A stretch of DNA of 64,000 nt from Flavobacterium muglaense. Its GTDB lineage: Bacteria; Bacteroidota; Bacteroidia; Flavobacteriales; Flavobacteriaceae. Positions 41,073 through 49,595 of the stretch are shown here, piece by piece. A program made the position numbers and the translations under genes. Under the pieces are notes generated by a model. The model saw only the letters and a list, made by a program, of their open reading frames with translations. It was not told where the DNA came from and made no database searches. The stretch covers positions 1-64,000 of the forward strand of contig NZ_JACRUK010000016.1 of assembly GCF_014305155.1 (NCBI RefSeq), in the 5' to 3' direction. Each line of letters opens with the position of its first letter. The first letter of the stretch is position 1.

Positions 41073-42488
41073 TTATTTATAAATAGGTTTTTCGGTAGGA
41101 TTGGCAAAGCTGTCAAAATAGAAAATAGGAGTACTAAGCTTTTCTAACCCAGGTATTACTTCTTCTCCTTTTCCTGCAATGATAATTCGCATGTTGTTAA
41201 TTAGGAAATATTTATTAGCCGCTTGCAGTACATCTTCGGGAGTAACGGCATTGATGGTTTTTATGTAATTTTCATAAAAATCTTTAGGCAGTCCTTCTGT
41301 TTCTATGTTTAATGCATATCGAGCAACTGCTTGTGGTTTCTCAACCTGCATTACAAATCGTCCAATATAGCCTGCTTTTACTTCGTTTAGGGTTTGTTCA
41401 GAAACTTTTTCGGTACGGATTCTTTTAATTTCTTTTACAAATTCGGCTACAGCGCTATCGGTAACGGCTGTTTTTATCGAAGATGCTGCTCTTATTTTGG
41501 TAACATATTTCCCTGCTCCTATAATGGCATTTGCGCCATAAGTCCAGCCATGCTCTTCTCGAAGATTCATGTTAAGGTAGCTGTTAAATCCTCCTCCTAA
41601 TATGTAGGTTGCAATAACTGCAGGAAAAAAGTCTTTGTCGCTCATTTTTAAATTAAGGCTGTTGACTACTGAAACCTCCGACTGTGAAGCATTGGGAACG
41701 TCTATGAAGTTGATTTGAGTAAATGGAGCGTTTTCTGGAGCGGTATACGATTGATATGTGGTATTTGTTTTTTTCCAGGATCCGAAAAGTTTTTCAACAA
41801 TTGGCTTTACCTCTTTGAATTTCACATCGCCTATGATTACCAGATAGCTGTTATCGGGTGCGAAATGGTTGTTGTAATTGGCTTGAACGTCTGCAAGGGT
41901 AATGTTGCTTATGGTTTGTTCAGTAATGTATTCGCCAGAAGGGTGGCTTTTGCCAAAGGTCAGCGCGTCTACAACTCTATTGGCAATGACAGGTACGCTT
42001 TTTTCCTGTGATTTAAGGTTTTCTAGCAGCTTGGCTTTTTCTTTATCAAATTCGTCTTGTGTAAAATTGGGGTATAAAGCACCATAAGTGAGTAGTTCTA
42101 GAATACGTCCAGAGTATTTAGAGAGAGAGCTGGCATAGGCGCCATGTGAGTTGAAGCTAATGGTAGCGCCTAAGAAATCTACCTCTTCATTAAAATCATC
42201 TTTGGATATTTTAGTACTTCCGTTGCCTATCAAGTAGCTGCATAGTTCGTCGACTCCTTTTTTATCGCTTTCTGCAAATGGGGGATTGTCAATTGTAAGG
42301 TTAAAGGTTACTTTGGGTAATTTGTGGTTTTCTACTACCATTACTTTTAGTCCATTTGCTAGAAAGAATGTTTGTGGTTTGTTAATGTTGACTATTGGTG
42401 CTTTTCCGGCAGTGGGCTGTGGGCGATCTTGTGCTTGCATAATTCCTGTTATCAATACTAGGATGAGTGTAATACTTGTTTTTTTCAT
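41073..42488 (-). CDS. M16 family peptidase-like protein, non-catalytic partner
   Basis: This 471-residue protein has the pitrilysin/mitochondrial-processing-peptidase fold, a signal peptide (residues about 1-20) and the two M16 half domains. The zinc motif HxxEH is missing; the equivalent segment reads KGVDELCSYLIGNGS, so it is the inactive subunit. The active subunit is the next gene upstream (42496-43821), 7 bp away. In the family such alpha/beta subunits pair to form one protease chamber. The substrates are unknown; a periplasmic location is inferred from the signal peptide. The closing block IIAGKGEEVIPGLEKL is typical for Bacteroidota. Confidence 0.9.
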   Translation of the reverse strand: MKKTSITLILVLITGIMQAQDRPQPTAGKAPIVNINKPQTFFLANGLKVMVVENHKLPKVTFNLTIDNPPFAESDKKGVDELCSYLIGNGSTKISKDDFNEEVDFLGATISFNSHGAYASSLSKYSGRILELLTYGALYPNFTQDEFDKEKAKLLENLKSQEKSVPVIANRVVDALTFGKSHPSGEYITEQTISNITLADVQANYNNHFAPDNSYLVIIGDVKFKEVKPIVEKLFGSWKKTNTTYQSYTAPENAPFTQINFIDVPNASQSEVSVVNSLNLKMSDKDFFPAVIATYILGGGFNSYLNMNLREEHGWTYGANAIIGAGKYVTKIRAASSIKTAVTDSAVAEFVKEIKRIRTEKVSEQTLNEVKAGYIGRFVMQVEKPQAVARYALNIETEGLPKDFYENYIKTINAVTPEDVLQAANKYFLINNMRIIIAGKGEEVIPGLEKLSTPIFYFDSFANPTEKPIYK

Positions 42489-42495
42489 GGCTATC

Positions 42496-43821
42496 TTACT
42501 TCTGAGGTGTTTCTGCAGTAGGAAGGTAGTCCAGTAATAATCGCTGGTTTGGGTTCAGGTATTTTTGGGCTACTGTTCGAATTTCTTCTTGTGTAATCGA
42601 GTGGTAGGTCTTGATTTCGTTATTAATCAAATGGATGTCTCCGTACAATAAGTAGTATTTTGCTAGATTTTCGGCAATTCCTTCTACGTTTGAATTGTTG
42701 TTTACATATTGATTTTCAAATTGGTTCAGTAGTTTTTGGTAATCTTTATCCGAAATTAAATCGGTTTGGATTTTGATAATTTCTTCGTCAATTTCTTTTA
42801 GTAAGTCGGCGGTAGTATTTACACCCATTGGTAGTCCATATAAAATATACATACCATAATCTTCCTCGCTCAGGTTTACGGCTCCAATTTGAAGAGCGGT
42901 TTGTTTTTGGTCTACCATTTTCTTGTATAATTTAGAGCTTTTACCGTCGCTTAAGTAAGCCGATATAAAGTCTAAAACCACAGCGTCTCTCGTTTTCATA
43001 GATGGAGTTCGGTAGGCAGCAACGATCATTGGAATTTTGATATTCGGATCGTGATAAGTTGCTTTTATCGTTTGGGTGATTGGTTCTTCAGTAAAAACTT
43101 GTTTTTTTACTTTTTCTCCTTTTTCTATGGGGCCAAAGTATTTTTGAATCCATTCTTTGGTTTTTTTGCTTTCAAAATCTCCTGCAACTACAAGAACTGC
43201 ATTGTTTGGCGTATAGAATTTTTTATTAAAAGCCTGAAAATCTTCAAGGGTTGCTGTGTCTAGATGCTCCATAGAACCAATGGTAGACCAGCGATAAGGA
43301 TGGTTTGTGAACAAATGTTCTTTTACAACATTGATGATCTTTCCATAAGGGCGGTTGTCATAACGGGAGCTTTTTTCCTCTTTGATTACGCCGTTTTGAG
43401 TGTTAACTCCTATTTGATTGATTACAGGATGCATCAATCTTTCGGACTCCATCCAAAGTGCTAGTTCTAGGTTGTTGGACGGGAAGACTTCGTAATAATA
43501 GGTGCGATCGTCTGATGTATTGGCGTTGTTTATTCCGCCATTCGAAGATACAATTTTAAACCATTCTCCGCGTTTTATATTTGCGGTACCTTCAAAAAGC
43601 AGGTGTTCAAAGAAGTGTGCAAAACCTGTTTTATCAGGGTTTTCGTCTTTGGATCCTACGTGGTACATCACTGATGTGATCACTACGGGTGCTGTGGGGT
43701 CATGGTGCAGAATAACGTGCATTCCGTTATCAAGATCATATTCTTCAAAGGCGATTTTTTGAGCAGTAGCTACTCCGCCAAGCATAAGTGCAGAACTTAA
43801 TACCATGATTGATTTTTTCAT
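42496..43821 (-). CDS. M16 family zinc peptidase, catalytic subunit
   Basis: A signal peptide (about residues 1-20, ending VATAQ) leads to a two-domain M16 peptidase with the intact inverted zinc motif HFFEHLLFEGT, in which the two histidines and the glutamate form the site, and a distal glutamate expected about 70-77 residues on. Its 441 residues are normal for the small bacterial M16B type. It is followed by the non-catalytic partner after 7 bp, so both are translated together. The likely role is turnover of peptides or misfolded proteins in the periplasm. Confidence 0.93.
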   Translation of the reverse strand: MKKSIMVLSSALMLGGVATAQKIAFEEYDLDNGMHVILHHDPTAPVVITSVMYHVGSKDENPDKTGFAHFFEHLLFEGTANIKRGEWFKIVSSNGGINNANTSDDRTYYYEVFPSNNLELALWMESERLMHPVINQIGVNTQNGVIKEEKSSRYDNRPYGKIINVVKEHLFTNHPYRWSTIGSMEHLDTATLEDFQAFNKKFYTPNNAVLVVAGDFESKKTKEWIQKYFGPIEKGEKVKKQVFTEEPITQTIKATYHDPNIKIPMIVAAYRTPSMKTRDAVVLDFISAYLSDGKSSKLYKKMVDQKQTALQIGAVNLSEEDYGMYILYGLPMGVNTTADLLKEIDEEIIKIQTDLISDKDYQKLLNQFENQYVNNNSNVEGIAENLAKYYLLYGDIHLINNEIKTYHSITQEEIRTVAQKYLNPNQRLLLDYLPTAETPQK

Positions 43822-43994
43822 AAAGATTAATAAAATATATGTACAATAAGTGGTAGAAACGGTATTATTGTTACCTCAAAAATACTTTTTTTTAAGTTCT
43901 AATGTTCAATTGTTTTGAGATCTATTGTAGATTAGGACTCTAAAGTCTTGAAAATAGGGTAAAAGGGAATGAAAATATTTTTTTAGTCAACTGA

Positions 43995-44024
43995 TTGGAT
44001 GCTAAAAATTAAATTGTATATTTG
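43995..44024 (+). promoter_or_regulatory. Promoter of rplU-rpmA
   Basis: TTG (43995-43997) and TATATTTG (44017-44024) are 19 bp apart, a full Bacteroidota consensus match. The leader to the rplU ATG is about 25 nt. Confidence 0.75.
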
Positions 44025-44054
44025 CAACCTTAAAAATCAATAAATCAATTTGGT

Positions 44055-44690
44055 ATGTATGCAATCGTAGAGATAGCAGGGCAACAATTTAAAGTAAGCA
44101 AAGACTTAAAGGTTTATGTTAACCGTTTGACTAATGAAGAAGGTTCAAAAGTTTCTTTTGACAAAGTTCTTTTATTAGACGATAATGGTAATGTAACTTT
44201 AGGCGCCCCAGCTATAGAAGGTGCTTCAGTAGAAGCTAAAGTGTTACAACACTTAAAAGGTGATAAAGTTATCGTTTTCAAAAAGAAAAGAAGAAAAGGA
44301 TACAAAAAGAGAAATGGTCACAGACAATATCTTACTCAAATTTTGATTGAAGGTATTTCTGCATCAGGTGCTAAAAAAGCTGCTCCAAAAGCAGAAAAAG
44401 TAGCAGAGGCTAAAGCTCCTAAAGCATCAAAAAAAGGTGATGATTTAAAGTTAGTTGAAGGAATTGGGCCAAAAGCTGCAGAGGCATTAGTTGCTGCTGG
44501 GATTGATACATTCTCAAAATTAGCTAAAGCAAGTGCTGACGCTGTAAAAGAAATTTTAGAAGCTTCAACATCTAAATTATCTCATTTAGATCCAACTACT
44601 TGGGCTCAACAAGCGCAATTAGCTGCAGATGGTAAAATGGATGAATTAAAAAAATTACAAGATGAATTAAACGGTGGTAAAGCGGTTTAA
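44055..44690 (+). CDS. rplU: 50S ribosomal protein L21 with C-terminal helix-hairpin-helix extension
   Basis: The first 103 or so residues are L21 (MYAIVEIAGQQFKVSKD, KVIVFKKKRRKGYKKRNGHRQ), which binds 23S rRNA. A lysine/alanine-rich linker (about 104-130) leads to an extra domain of about 80 residues with two helix-hairpin-helix-like motifs (LVEGIGPKAAEALVAAGIDTFSKLA), of the kind found in DNA- or RNA-binding proteins. Total length is 211 residues, about twice that of L21 of Escherichia coli. Extended L21 proteins are known in Bacteroidota; the role of the tail is not clear to me. It is co-transcribed with rpmA, 31 bp away. Confidence 0.95.
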   Translation: MYAIVEIAGQQFKVSKDLKVYVNRLTNEEGSKVSFDKVLLLDDNGNVTLGAPAIEGASVEAKVLQHLKGDKVIVFKKKRRKGYKKRNGHRQYLTQILIEGISASGAKKAAPKAEKVAEAKAPKASKKGDDLKLVEGIGPKAAEALVAAGIDTFSKLAKASADAVKEILEASTSKLSHLDPTTWAQQAQLAADGKMDELKKLQDELNGGKAV

Positions 44691-44721
44691 TTAATTACTA
44701 ACAATACAAAACTTATACGTC

Positions 44722-44988
44722 ATGGCTCACAAGAAAGGTGTCGGTAGTTCTAAGAATGGTAGAGAATCTGAATCAAAACGTTTAGGCGTTAAGATTTTTG
44801 GAGGACAAGCTGCCATTGCAGGGAACATCATCGTAAGACAAAGAGGTTCTAAGCACAATCCAGGTGAAAATGTTTACATTAGTAAAGATCACACTTTGCA
44901 TGCTAGAGTACCAGGAATTGTAAAATTCCAAAAGAAAAGAGATAACAAATCATACGTTTCTATCCTTCCATTTGAAGTTGAAGCATAA
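44722..44988 (+). CDS. rpmA: 50S ribosomal protein L27
   Basis: L27 is placed near the peptidyl-transferase centre. The start [24 protein letters not shown] and the block [18 protein letters not shown] are diagnostic. The N-terminus begins directly at the Ala-His-Lys-Lys sequence that reaches the tRNA ends, with no Firmicutes-type cleavable leader. Length 88 is typical. It forms the usual rplU-rpmA operon and is followed by a terminator. Confidence 0.98.
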   Translation: MAHKKGVGSSKNGRESESKRLGVKIFGGQAAIAGNIIVRQRGSKHNPGENVYISKDHTLHARVPGIVKFQKKRDNKSYVSILPFEVEA

Positions 44989-45007
44989 TTGATTTTATCA
45001 ATTTATT

Positions 45008-45040
45008 AAAAAACCCAATCTGAAAAGATTGGGTTTTTTT
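45008..45040 (+). terminator. Terminator of rplU-rpmA
   Basis: AAAAAACCCAATC pairs with GATTGGGTTTTTTT around a 6-nt loop, 20 bp after the rpmA stop. Confidence 0.88.
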
Positions 45041-45116
45041 GTGCTTTGTTTTTAAACTTTTACTTAGTAAGTTCAGGCTTTTCAATTTGTGGGGGTAGGT
45101 TTTTGTTTAAAAATAG

Positions 45117-45144
45117 AGCAGCCCATACATTTGTATGGGCTGCT
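45117..45144 (-). terminator. Terminator of the alanine/lysine-rich lipoprotein gene
   Basis: AGCAGCCCATAC and GTATGGGCTGCT form a perfect 12-bp stem with a 4-nt loop. It lies just after the minus-strand stop at 45168 and has T-rich sequence on both sides, so it may serve both strands. Confidence 0.82.
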
Positions 45145-45167
45145 TTTTTTTTGTAAATCTAAATGTT

Positions 45168-45674
45168 TTACTTGATTTTTAACTTGTCGATGTTTTTGTT
45201 GGTTTCTTCTTTAGCAGTTGCAGCGGCTTTGGCAGCGTCTTCTTTTGCTGTTTTTGCAGCATTAGTCACGTCTGTTTTGGCGGTGTTTATCGCGGCTTTT
45301 GCATCAGTAACAGATTCTTTTGCGTCTGCTTTTACCTTGGTAGCGGCATCTTCTAGTTTAGCACCAGTTTCGTCAAGACCTTCTTTTACATCTGTTCCTA
45401 TTTCGGATGCTTTGCTTTTTGCGGCTTCCCAAGATGTTTTGGCGTTGTCAACAGCTTCTTGAGCTAGTTTTTCGGCTTCTGCATCTCCGCTTTTCTTTGC
45501 TTCTTCTAGTTTTGCAACAGCATCGTTATAAGCGGTTTCAAGCGTTGTTACATCGGCTGAGACTGTTGTTGTTTCAATAGTAGATGTTGGTGTTGTTTCT
45601 ACCGTTGTTTCTTTTTTACAAGATGTAGCAAAAATTAAAGCTACAGCAGCCATACTTAAAATGATTTTTTTCAT
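45168..45674 (-). CDS. Alanine/lysine/threonine-rich coiled-coil lipoprotein
   Basis: The protein of 168 residues has a signal peptide ending in a lipobox (ATSC, C19). The remainder is low in complexity: a threonine-rich stretch (about residues 22-45), then long alpha-helical heptads rich in Ala, Lys, Glu and Asp (VAKLEEAKKSGDAEAEKLAQ, GAKLEDAATKVKADAKESV). Such helices resemble late-embryogenesis-abundant or apolipoprotein-like repeats with an 11-residue period. I do not recognise a specific family. It could tether the outer membrane or act in stress protection. The antisense strand shows a long open frame due only to this composition. Confidence 0.75.
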   Translation of the reverse strand: MKKIILSMAAVALIFATSCKKETTVETTPTSTIETTTVSADVTTLETAYNDAVAKLEEAKKSGDAEAEKLAQEAVDNAKTSWEAAKSKASEIGTDVKEGLDETGAKLEDAATKVKADAKESVTDAKAAINTAKTDVTNAAKTAKEDAAKAAATAKEETNKNIDKLKIK

Positions 45675-45770
45675 TTGTTTGTGTTGTTAAGTTATTGATT
45701 GTTTAATTGCAAATTATATGCCAGAATGCAAAATGATTCTGTATGTAGTTGTGAAGTAGTTGTTTACTAT

Positions 45771-46286
45771 TTATTCTCCTGCTTCTTTTTTCTCTTTTTT
45801 GAGTCTTTTCTTTTCTTCTTTTTTAGCTTTTAGGGCTTCTTGTTCTTTTTTGGTTGCTTCGAGTTCGCTTTTTAAGGCTGTTATTTGTGAAGCAGTTGTT
45901 TGGATTTTGGTATTGGTTTCGCGTACTTTTTTTTCGGCCTCAGTTGTCTTTTTTTCGGCAGTAGTTATGTTCTTTTCGGGACTATTGTTGTTTTTTAGAT
46001 TGGATAAACGTTCTTGTTTTAGGGCTAAGTCGGCTTGTTTTTCTTTTAATTTCCGACTGAGTTTTTCGTTTTTCTTTTCCGCTGTCCTTAATTTATTTTC
46101 AGTAGTAGCTAGCATGGATGAATAGTTGGCTAAATCGCGTTGTTGTCGTTGTATTTGTAAGGACATTTGATTTTGCTGTCTGACAATATTATTAGACATA
46201 TTCATTTGTCTTTGTGCGCTAGAGAATTGAGCTGATGCAGCAAAAGGTGCTATTGTAAGGAGTAATAGGAGTAAGTGTGCTTTCAT
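45771..46286 (-). CDS. Exported coiled-coil protein, unknown function
   Basis: The true start is judged to be the ATG at 46284-46286, giving MKAHLLLLLLTIAPFAASAQ as a clear signal peptide and 171 residues in all; the open frame extends to 46496 through a repeat element, but that part has no sign of coding. The mature part is almost wholly coiled coil, with glutamine-rich (about 24-55) and lysine/glutamate-rich (60-171) stretches, ending in KKEEKKRLKKEKKEAGE. This suggests a periplasmic or outer-membrane-associated helical rod. No family is recognised. It is separated from the lipoprotein gene by 96 bp. Confidence 0.65.
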   Translation of the reverse strand: MKAHLLLLLLTIAPFAASAQFSSAQRQMNMSNNIVRQQNQMSLQIQRQQRDLANYSSMLATTENKLRTAEKKNEKLSRKLKEKQADLALKQERLSNLKNNNSPEKNITTAEKKTTEAEKKVRETNTKIQTTASQITALKSELEATKKEQEALKAKKEEKKRLKKEKKEAGE

Positions 46287-46390
46287 AATGCGTACTTTAA
46301 TGAAGTAGGATGAGTTAATTTGTAATAAAAGTAATAAAAACAATTTGAGTGGGTAGGTGATAGTGCAATTATTTTGTTGAAGTAGTGGTG

Positions 46391-46490
46391 TGCGAGAGGG
46401 ATAGTAGCGGCATCCTTTTATGTAGTCCCGAAACTTCGGGACTACATAAAAGATACAGCGAATAGCCCGCCCCGTAGGGACTCGCCCAAA
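46391..46490 (-). repeat. Dispersed palindromic repeat, family A, copy 5, with long perfect stem
   Basis: The element carries the end motifs GGATAGTAGCGGCATCC and AGCGAATAGCCCGCC. Its centre is a perfect 18-bp inverted repeat (46415-46432 and 46435-46452) with a 2-nt loop, CTTTTATGTAGTCCCGAA and its complement. It lies between ahcY and the coiled-coil gene. Confidence 0.75.
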
Positions 46491-46498
46491 AAACAAAA

Positions 46499-46538
46499 AA
46501 CCCTTGCAATCCTGATAGCTATCGGGACTGTAAGGGTT
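46499..46538 (-). terminator. Terminator of ahcY
   Basis: On the minus strand AACCCTTACAGTCC pairs with GGATTGCAAGGGTT (two mismatches) with an inner GATAGC/GCTATC stem, followed by six T. It is placed 57 bp after the ahcY stop. Confidence 0.8.
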
Positions 46539-46595
46539 AATTTATTTATCAATTTTAGCTATAATTACTATTCACTAGTAACTAATTACTAAAAT

Positions 46596-47912
46596 TTAGT
46601 ATCTGTAGTATTCTGGTTTGAATGGACCTGTAACTTCAACTCCAATGTAAGCAGCTTGATCGTCACGTAAAGTCTCTAATTCTACTCCTAATTTTGCAAG
46701 GTGCAACATAGCTACTTTTTCATCTAAATGTTTTGGTAACATGTATACGTCATTGTTGTAAGCAGCGCTGTTTTTCCATAATTCGATTTGTGCTAAAGTT
46801 TGGTTTGTAAATGAGTTACTCATTACAAAACTTGGGTGACCTGTAGCGCAACCAAGGTTTACTAAACGACCTTCGGCAAGTAAGATAATATCTTTACCGT
46901 TGATCGTGTATTTGTCAACCTGAGGTTTGATTTCAACTTTAGAAGCTCCGTGGTTTGTGTTCAACCAAGCAACTGCAATTTCGTTGTCAAAATGCCCGAT
47001 GTTACAAACTATAGTTTTGTCTTTCATTTGCTCAAAGTGAGATCCTTGAACGATATCTTTGTTTCCTGTAGTTGTGATGATGATATCAGCATTTCCAACA
47101 ACAGTGTTTAATTTTTTAACTTCAAAACCGTCCATTGCAGCTTGTAAAGCACAAATTGGATCGATTTCAGTAACTGTAACAATAGATCCAGCACCTCTAA
47201 AAGAAGCAGCGGTACCTTTTCCTACGTCACCGTATCCACATACCACAACTCTTTTACCAGCAAGCATAATATCAGTTGCACGACGAACTGCATCAACTGC
47301 AGATTCTTTACAACCGTATTTGTTGTCAAATTTCGATTTAGTAACCGAGTCATTCACATTGATTGCAGGCATTGGTAAAGTTCCCGCTTTTACTCTTTCG
47401 TACAATCTGTGAACTCCAGTTGTAGTCTCTTCAGACAATCCTTTAATTCCAGCAACTAAATGTGGGTAACGGTCAATAACCATGTTTGTTAAGTCTCCAC
47501 CATCATCAAGAATCATGTTCAATGGTTTTCTATCTTCACCAAAGAATAATGTTTGCTCGATACACCAGTCAAAATCCTCTTCGTTCAACCCTTTCCAAGC
47601 ATAAACTTGAATTCCAGCAGCAGCAATTGCAGCAGCAGCTTGATCTTGAGTAGAGAAAATGTTACAAGATGACCAAGTAACTTCAGCACCAAGAGCGATT
47701 AAAGTCTCGATTAAAACTGCAGTTTGGATCGTCATGTGTAAACATCCCGCAATACGAGAACCAGCAAGTGGTTGCTCATCTTTATATTCAGCACGAAGTG
47801 CCATTAAACCTGGCATTTCTGCTTCAGCTAGTTCGATTTCTTTTCTTCCCCAGGCCGCTAGAGAGATGTCTTTTACTTTGAAAGCCACAAAAGGCATAGT
47901 TGTAGTACTCAT
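46596..47912 (-). CDS. ahcY: Adenosylhomocysteinase (S-adenosyl-L-homocysteine hydrolase)
   Basis: The enzyme splits S-adenosylhomocysteine into adenosine and homocysteine, closing the methyl cycle that MetE feeds. Conserved blocks are present: [34 protein letters not shown], the NAD-binding [18 protein letters not shown], and the C-terminal [12 protein letters not shown] plus [10 protein letters not shown], the tail that reaches a neighbouring subunit. 438 residues is normal. A -7 element TAAATTTG lies 30 bp before the ATG. I saw no SAH riboswitch in the short leader. Confidence 0.97.
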   Translation of the reverse strand: MSTTTMPFVAFKVKDISLAAWGRKEIELAEAEMPGLMALRAEYKDEQPLAGSRIAGCLHMTIQTAVLIETLIALGAEVTWSSCNIFSTQDQAAAAIAAAGIQVYAWKGLNEEDFDWCIEQTLFFGEDRKPLNMILDDGGDLTNMVIDRYPHLVAGIKGLSEETTTGVHRLYERVKAGTLPMPAINVNDSVTKSKFDNKYGCKESAVDAVRRATDIMLAGKRVVVCGYGDVGKGTAASFRGAGSIVTVTEIDPICALQAAMDGFEVKKLNTVVGNADIIITTTGNKDIVQGSHFEQMKDKTIVCNIGHFDNEIAVAWLNTNHGASKVEIKPQVDKYTINGKDIILLAEGRLVNLGCATGHPSFVMSNSFTNQTLAQIELWKNSAAYNNDVYMLPKHLDEKVAMLHLAKLGVELETLRDDQAAYIGVEVTGPFKPEYYRY

Positions 47913-47941
47913 TTATAGTATATTTGTATTGTAATTTTTTG

Positions 47942-47949
47942 CAAATTTA
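47942..47949 (-). promoter_or_regulatory. -7 element of the ahcY promoter
   Basis: On the minus strand the bases read TAAATTTG, matching TAnnTTTG, 30 bp before the ATG. No TTG at -33 spacing was found. Confidence 0.45.
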
Positions 47950-48061
47950 CGGAATATCTTATGATTTAAAAAGGATTCGACTATATTTATGAATTGTTTA
48001 ATAGTGTAATCTTTTAAAAATCAGTAAAATAATAAATTAAAGACTGTTAGCTTCTTTTTTA

Positions 48062-48163
48062 GGAGCTATTCCCGCTGTACACTATATCTTTTTATCTGGA
48101 GCGTTATGGGGTAAACTCAAACATTTTTCAAGATAAAAAGGATGCCGTTGCCATCGGGGCTAA
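48062..48163 (+). repeat. Dispersed palindromic repeat, family A, copy 6
   Basis: The element opens GGAGCTATTCCCGCTGTACA and ends CCATCGGGGCTAA, with a longer centre than the other copies (about 100 bp). Its right end lies 19 bp before the start of the phosphopantetheinyl transferase gene, so it must overlap or displace that gene's promoter. Confidence 0.7.
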
Positions 48164-48182
48164 AAATCATCAGACCAAAACC

Positions 48183-48830
48183 ATGCCTTTATATAAGACC
48201 ATAAATGTAAAACGTCCCGAGGGGAAAACGACTACAGTACTCGTGTGGGAAATCACCGAATCATTTGACGAATTGCGATCAGAGGTAGTGCTAAATATGA
48301 AAAACCGTACGCGGCTCGAAGGCATGAAATCAGAGTTGCACCAACGTGGTTTTTTAAGTGTTCGCAAACTCATGCAAGAAGCAGGTTATAATGACTTAGA
48401 CTTGTTTTATGACGAATTTGGGAAACCGCATTTAAAAGACGATAAATACATTTCGATCACGCATTCGCATCATTTTTCGGCTATTATTATTAGCGATGAG
48501 AGCGTTGGTATTGATATTGAATTGCAGCGCGAAAAAATCATTCGCATTGCCGATAAGTTTGTTGATACCGAGTTCAAATATCTGGATAAAAAAAATGAAC
48601 AAGAATACATCAAAAAACTTACTGTGATTTGGGGTGCCAAAGAAGCTATTTTTAAAATAAGAAACGAAAAAGGAATTAGCTTTAATGATCATATTAGAGT
48701 GAAGTCTTTTCGATTGCAAGATAAAAAAGTTGCTGCCACGCTACATTTTGAAGGGAAGCTGCATAGTTTTGAATTGTATCAAGAGGAAATTAAGGGTTTT
48801 GGACTCGTTTATGCTTTTCAAGCCGACTAA
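48183..48830 (+). CDS. 4'-phosphopantetheinyl transferase superfamily protein
   Basis: The enzyme transfers the 4'-phosphopantetheine arm of coenzyme A to carrier proteins. Both family signatures are present: VGIDIELQREKI (magnesium-binding GIDIE) and WGAKEAIFKI (the WxxKEAxxK motif). At 215 residues it is of the Sfp/Gsp size rather than the short AcpS type. The second half is typical, and the start MPLYKTINVKRPEGKTTTVLVWEI looks flavobacterial. The operon continues with the prenylglyceryl phosphate synthase gene 39 bp downstream. The target carrier is likely acyl carrier protein, unless a polyketide or peptide synthase is encoded elsewhere. Confidence 0.9.
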   Translation: MPLYKTINVKRPEGKTTTVLVWEITESFDELRSEVVLNMKNRTRLEGMKSELHQRGFLSVRKLMQEAGYNDLDLFYDEFGKPHLKDDKYISITHSHHFSAIIISDESVGIDIELQREKIIRIADKFVDTEFKYLDKKNEQEYIKKLTVIWGAKEAIFKIRNEKGISFNDHIRVKSFRLQDKKVAATLHFEGKLHSFELYQEEIKGFGLVYAFQAD

Positions 48831-48869
48831 AATTTTAGTTGTTTAAAAATAATAATTGGAGTGCAAATA

Positions 48870-49595
48870 ATGACAGAAATATACAGCCAAATACTAAAAG
48901 CCAAGGTGGAAAATAGAAAATTGCTAGCGGTATTACTGGATCCAGATAAAATTATTTGGGACCAGTTAAATCATCAAATTGATAGAATCAATCAGTCGCC
49001 CGCAACACATGTTTTTATTGGCGGAAGCCTTGTAGAGTCCGGTAGAATGGACGAATTGATTGAGGCTATTAAACAAAAATGCAATTTACCTATCGTTCTT
49101 TTTCCAGGCAATCCTTCGCAAATTTCGAACAAAGCCGATGCAATCTTGTTTTTGTCTTTGTTGTCTGGTAGAAACCCCGATTATTTAATAGGGCATCAGG
49201 TTGCTGCAGCTCCTGTTTTAAAGAAAAGCAGTTTAGAAATAATTTCAACAGGATATTTGTTAATCGAGAGTGGTAGTGAAACGGCGGTTGCTAGAGTGAG
49301 CAAGACAAGACCTATGGATCGAGACAATCTTGAATTGGTTGTGGCTACAGCTCAAGCAGGCGAAATGTTAGGCAATAAGCTCATTTATCTAGAAGCGGGT
49401 AGTGGTGCGAGGAAGGCCGTTCCGCTACAGCTGATTGAAAGCGTGAGTCGCAATGTTGCTATTCCATTAATTGTGGGCGGCGGTATCATGGATGCTGTGG
49501 GAATTCAAATAGCTTATAATGCGGGTGCTGATCTGGTAGTTATAGGAACGGCTTTTGAAAAAGATTTTAATTTTTTTAATTCATACAATCAATGA
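48870..49595 (+). CDS. Geranylgeranylglyceryl/heptaprenylglyceryl phosphate synthase (PcrB/GGGPS family)
   Basis: The enzyme joins sn-glycerol-1-phosphate to a prenyl diphosphate. The TIM-barrel blocks are intact: LLDPDKI with the catalytic region, GGSLVESG, VLFPGNPSQIS, YLEAGSGA and VGGGI near the phosphate-binding end. The upstream GTG at 48861 gives three extra residues; the ATG at 48870 is preferred (241 residues). Bacteroidota GGGPS enzymes are known, and what they do with an archaeal-type ether lipid precursor is still unclear. The gene overlaps pnuC by 4 bp (ATGA), a sign of translational coupling. Dxs elsewhere in the window supplies prenyl units. Confidence 0.92.
   Translation: MTEIYSQILKAKVENRKLLAVLLDPDKIIWDQLNHQIDRINQSPATHVFIGGSLVESGRMDELIEAIKQKCNLPIVLFPGNPSQISNKADAILFLSLLSGRNPDYLIGHQVAAAPVLKKSSLEIISTGYLLIESGSETAVARVSKTRPMDRDNLELVVATAQAGEMLGNKLIYLEAGSGARKAVPLQLIESVSRNVAIPLIVGGGIMDAVGIQIAYNAGADLVVIGTAFEKDFNFFNSYNQ

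Noticed and set aside
41073-42488. Pseudogene of an M16 protease because HxxEH is missing
   Set aside because: The frame is intact, it is full length and it follows a catalytic partner, the normal non-catalytic subunit arrangement.
45163-45462. Plus-strand alanine/serine-rich open frame
   Set aside because: It is antisense to the alanine/lysine-rich lipoprotein gene and open only because of that composition.
46287-46496. N-terminal extension of the coiled-coil protein to 46496
   Set aside because: The extension runs through a repeat element, and a clear signal peptide starts at 46286.
47913-47990. SAH riboswitch upstream of ahcY
   Set aside because: The leader is short and shows no matching conserved core.
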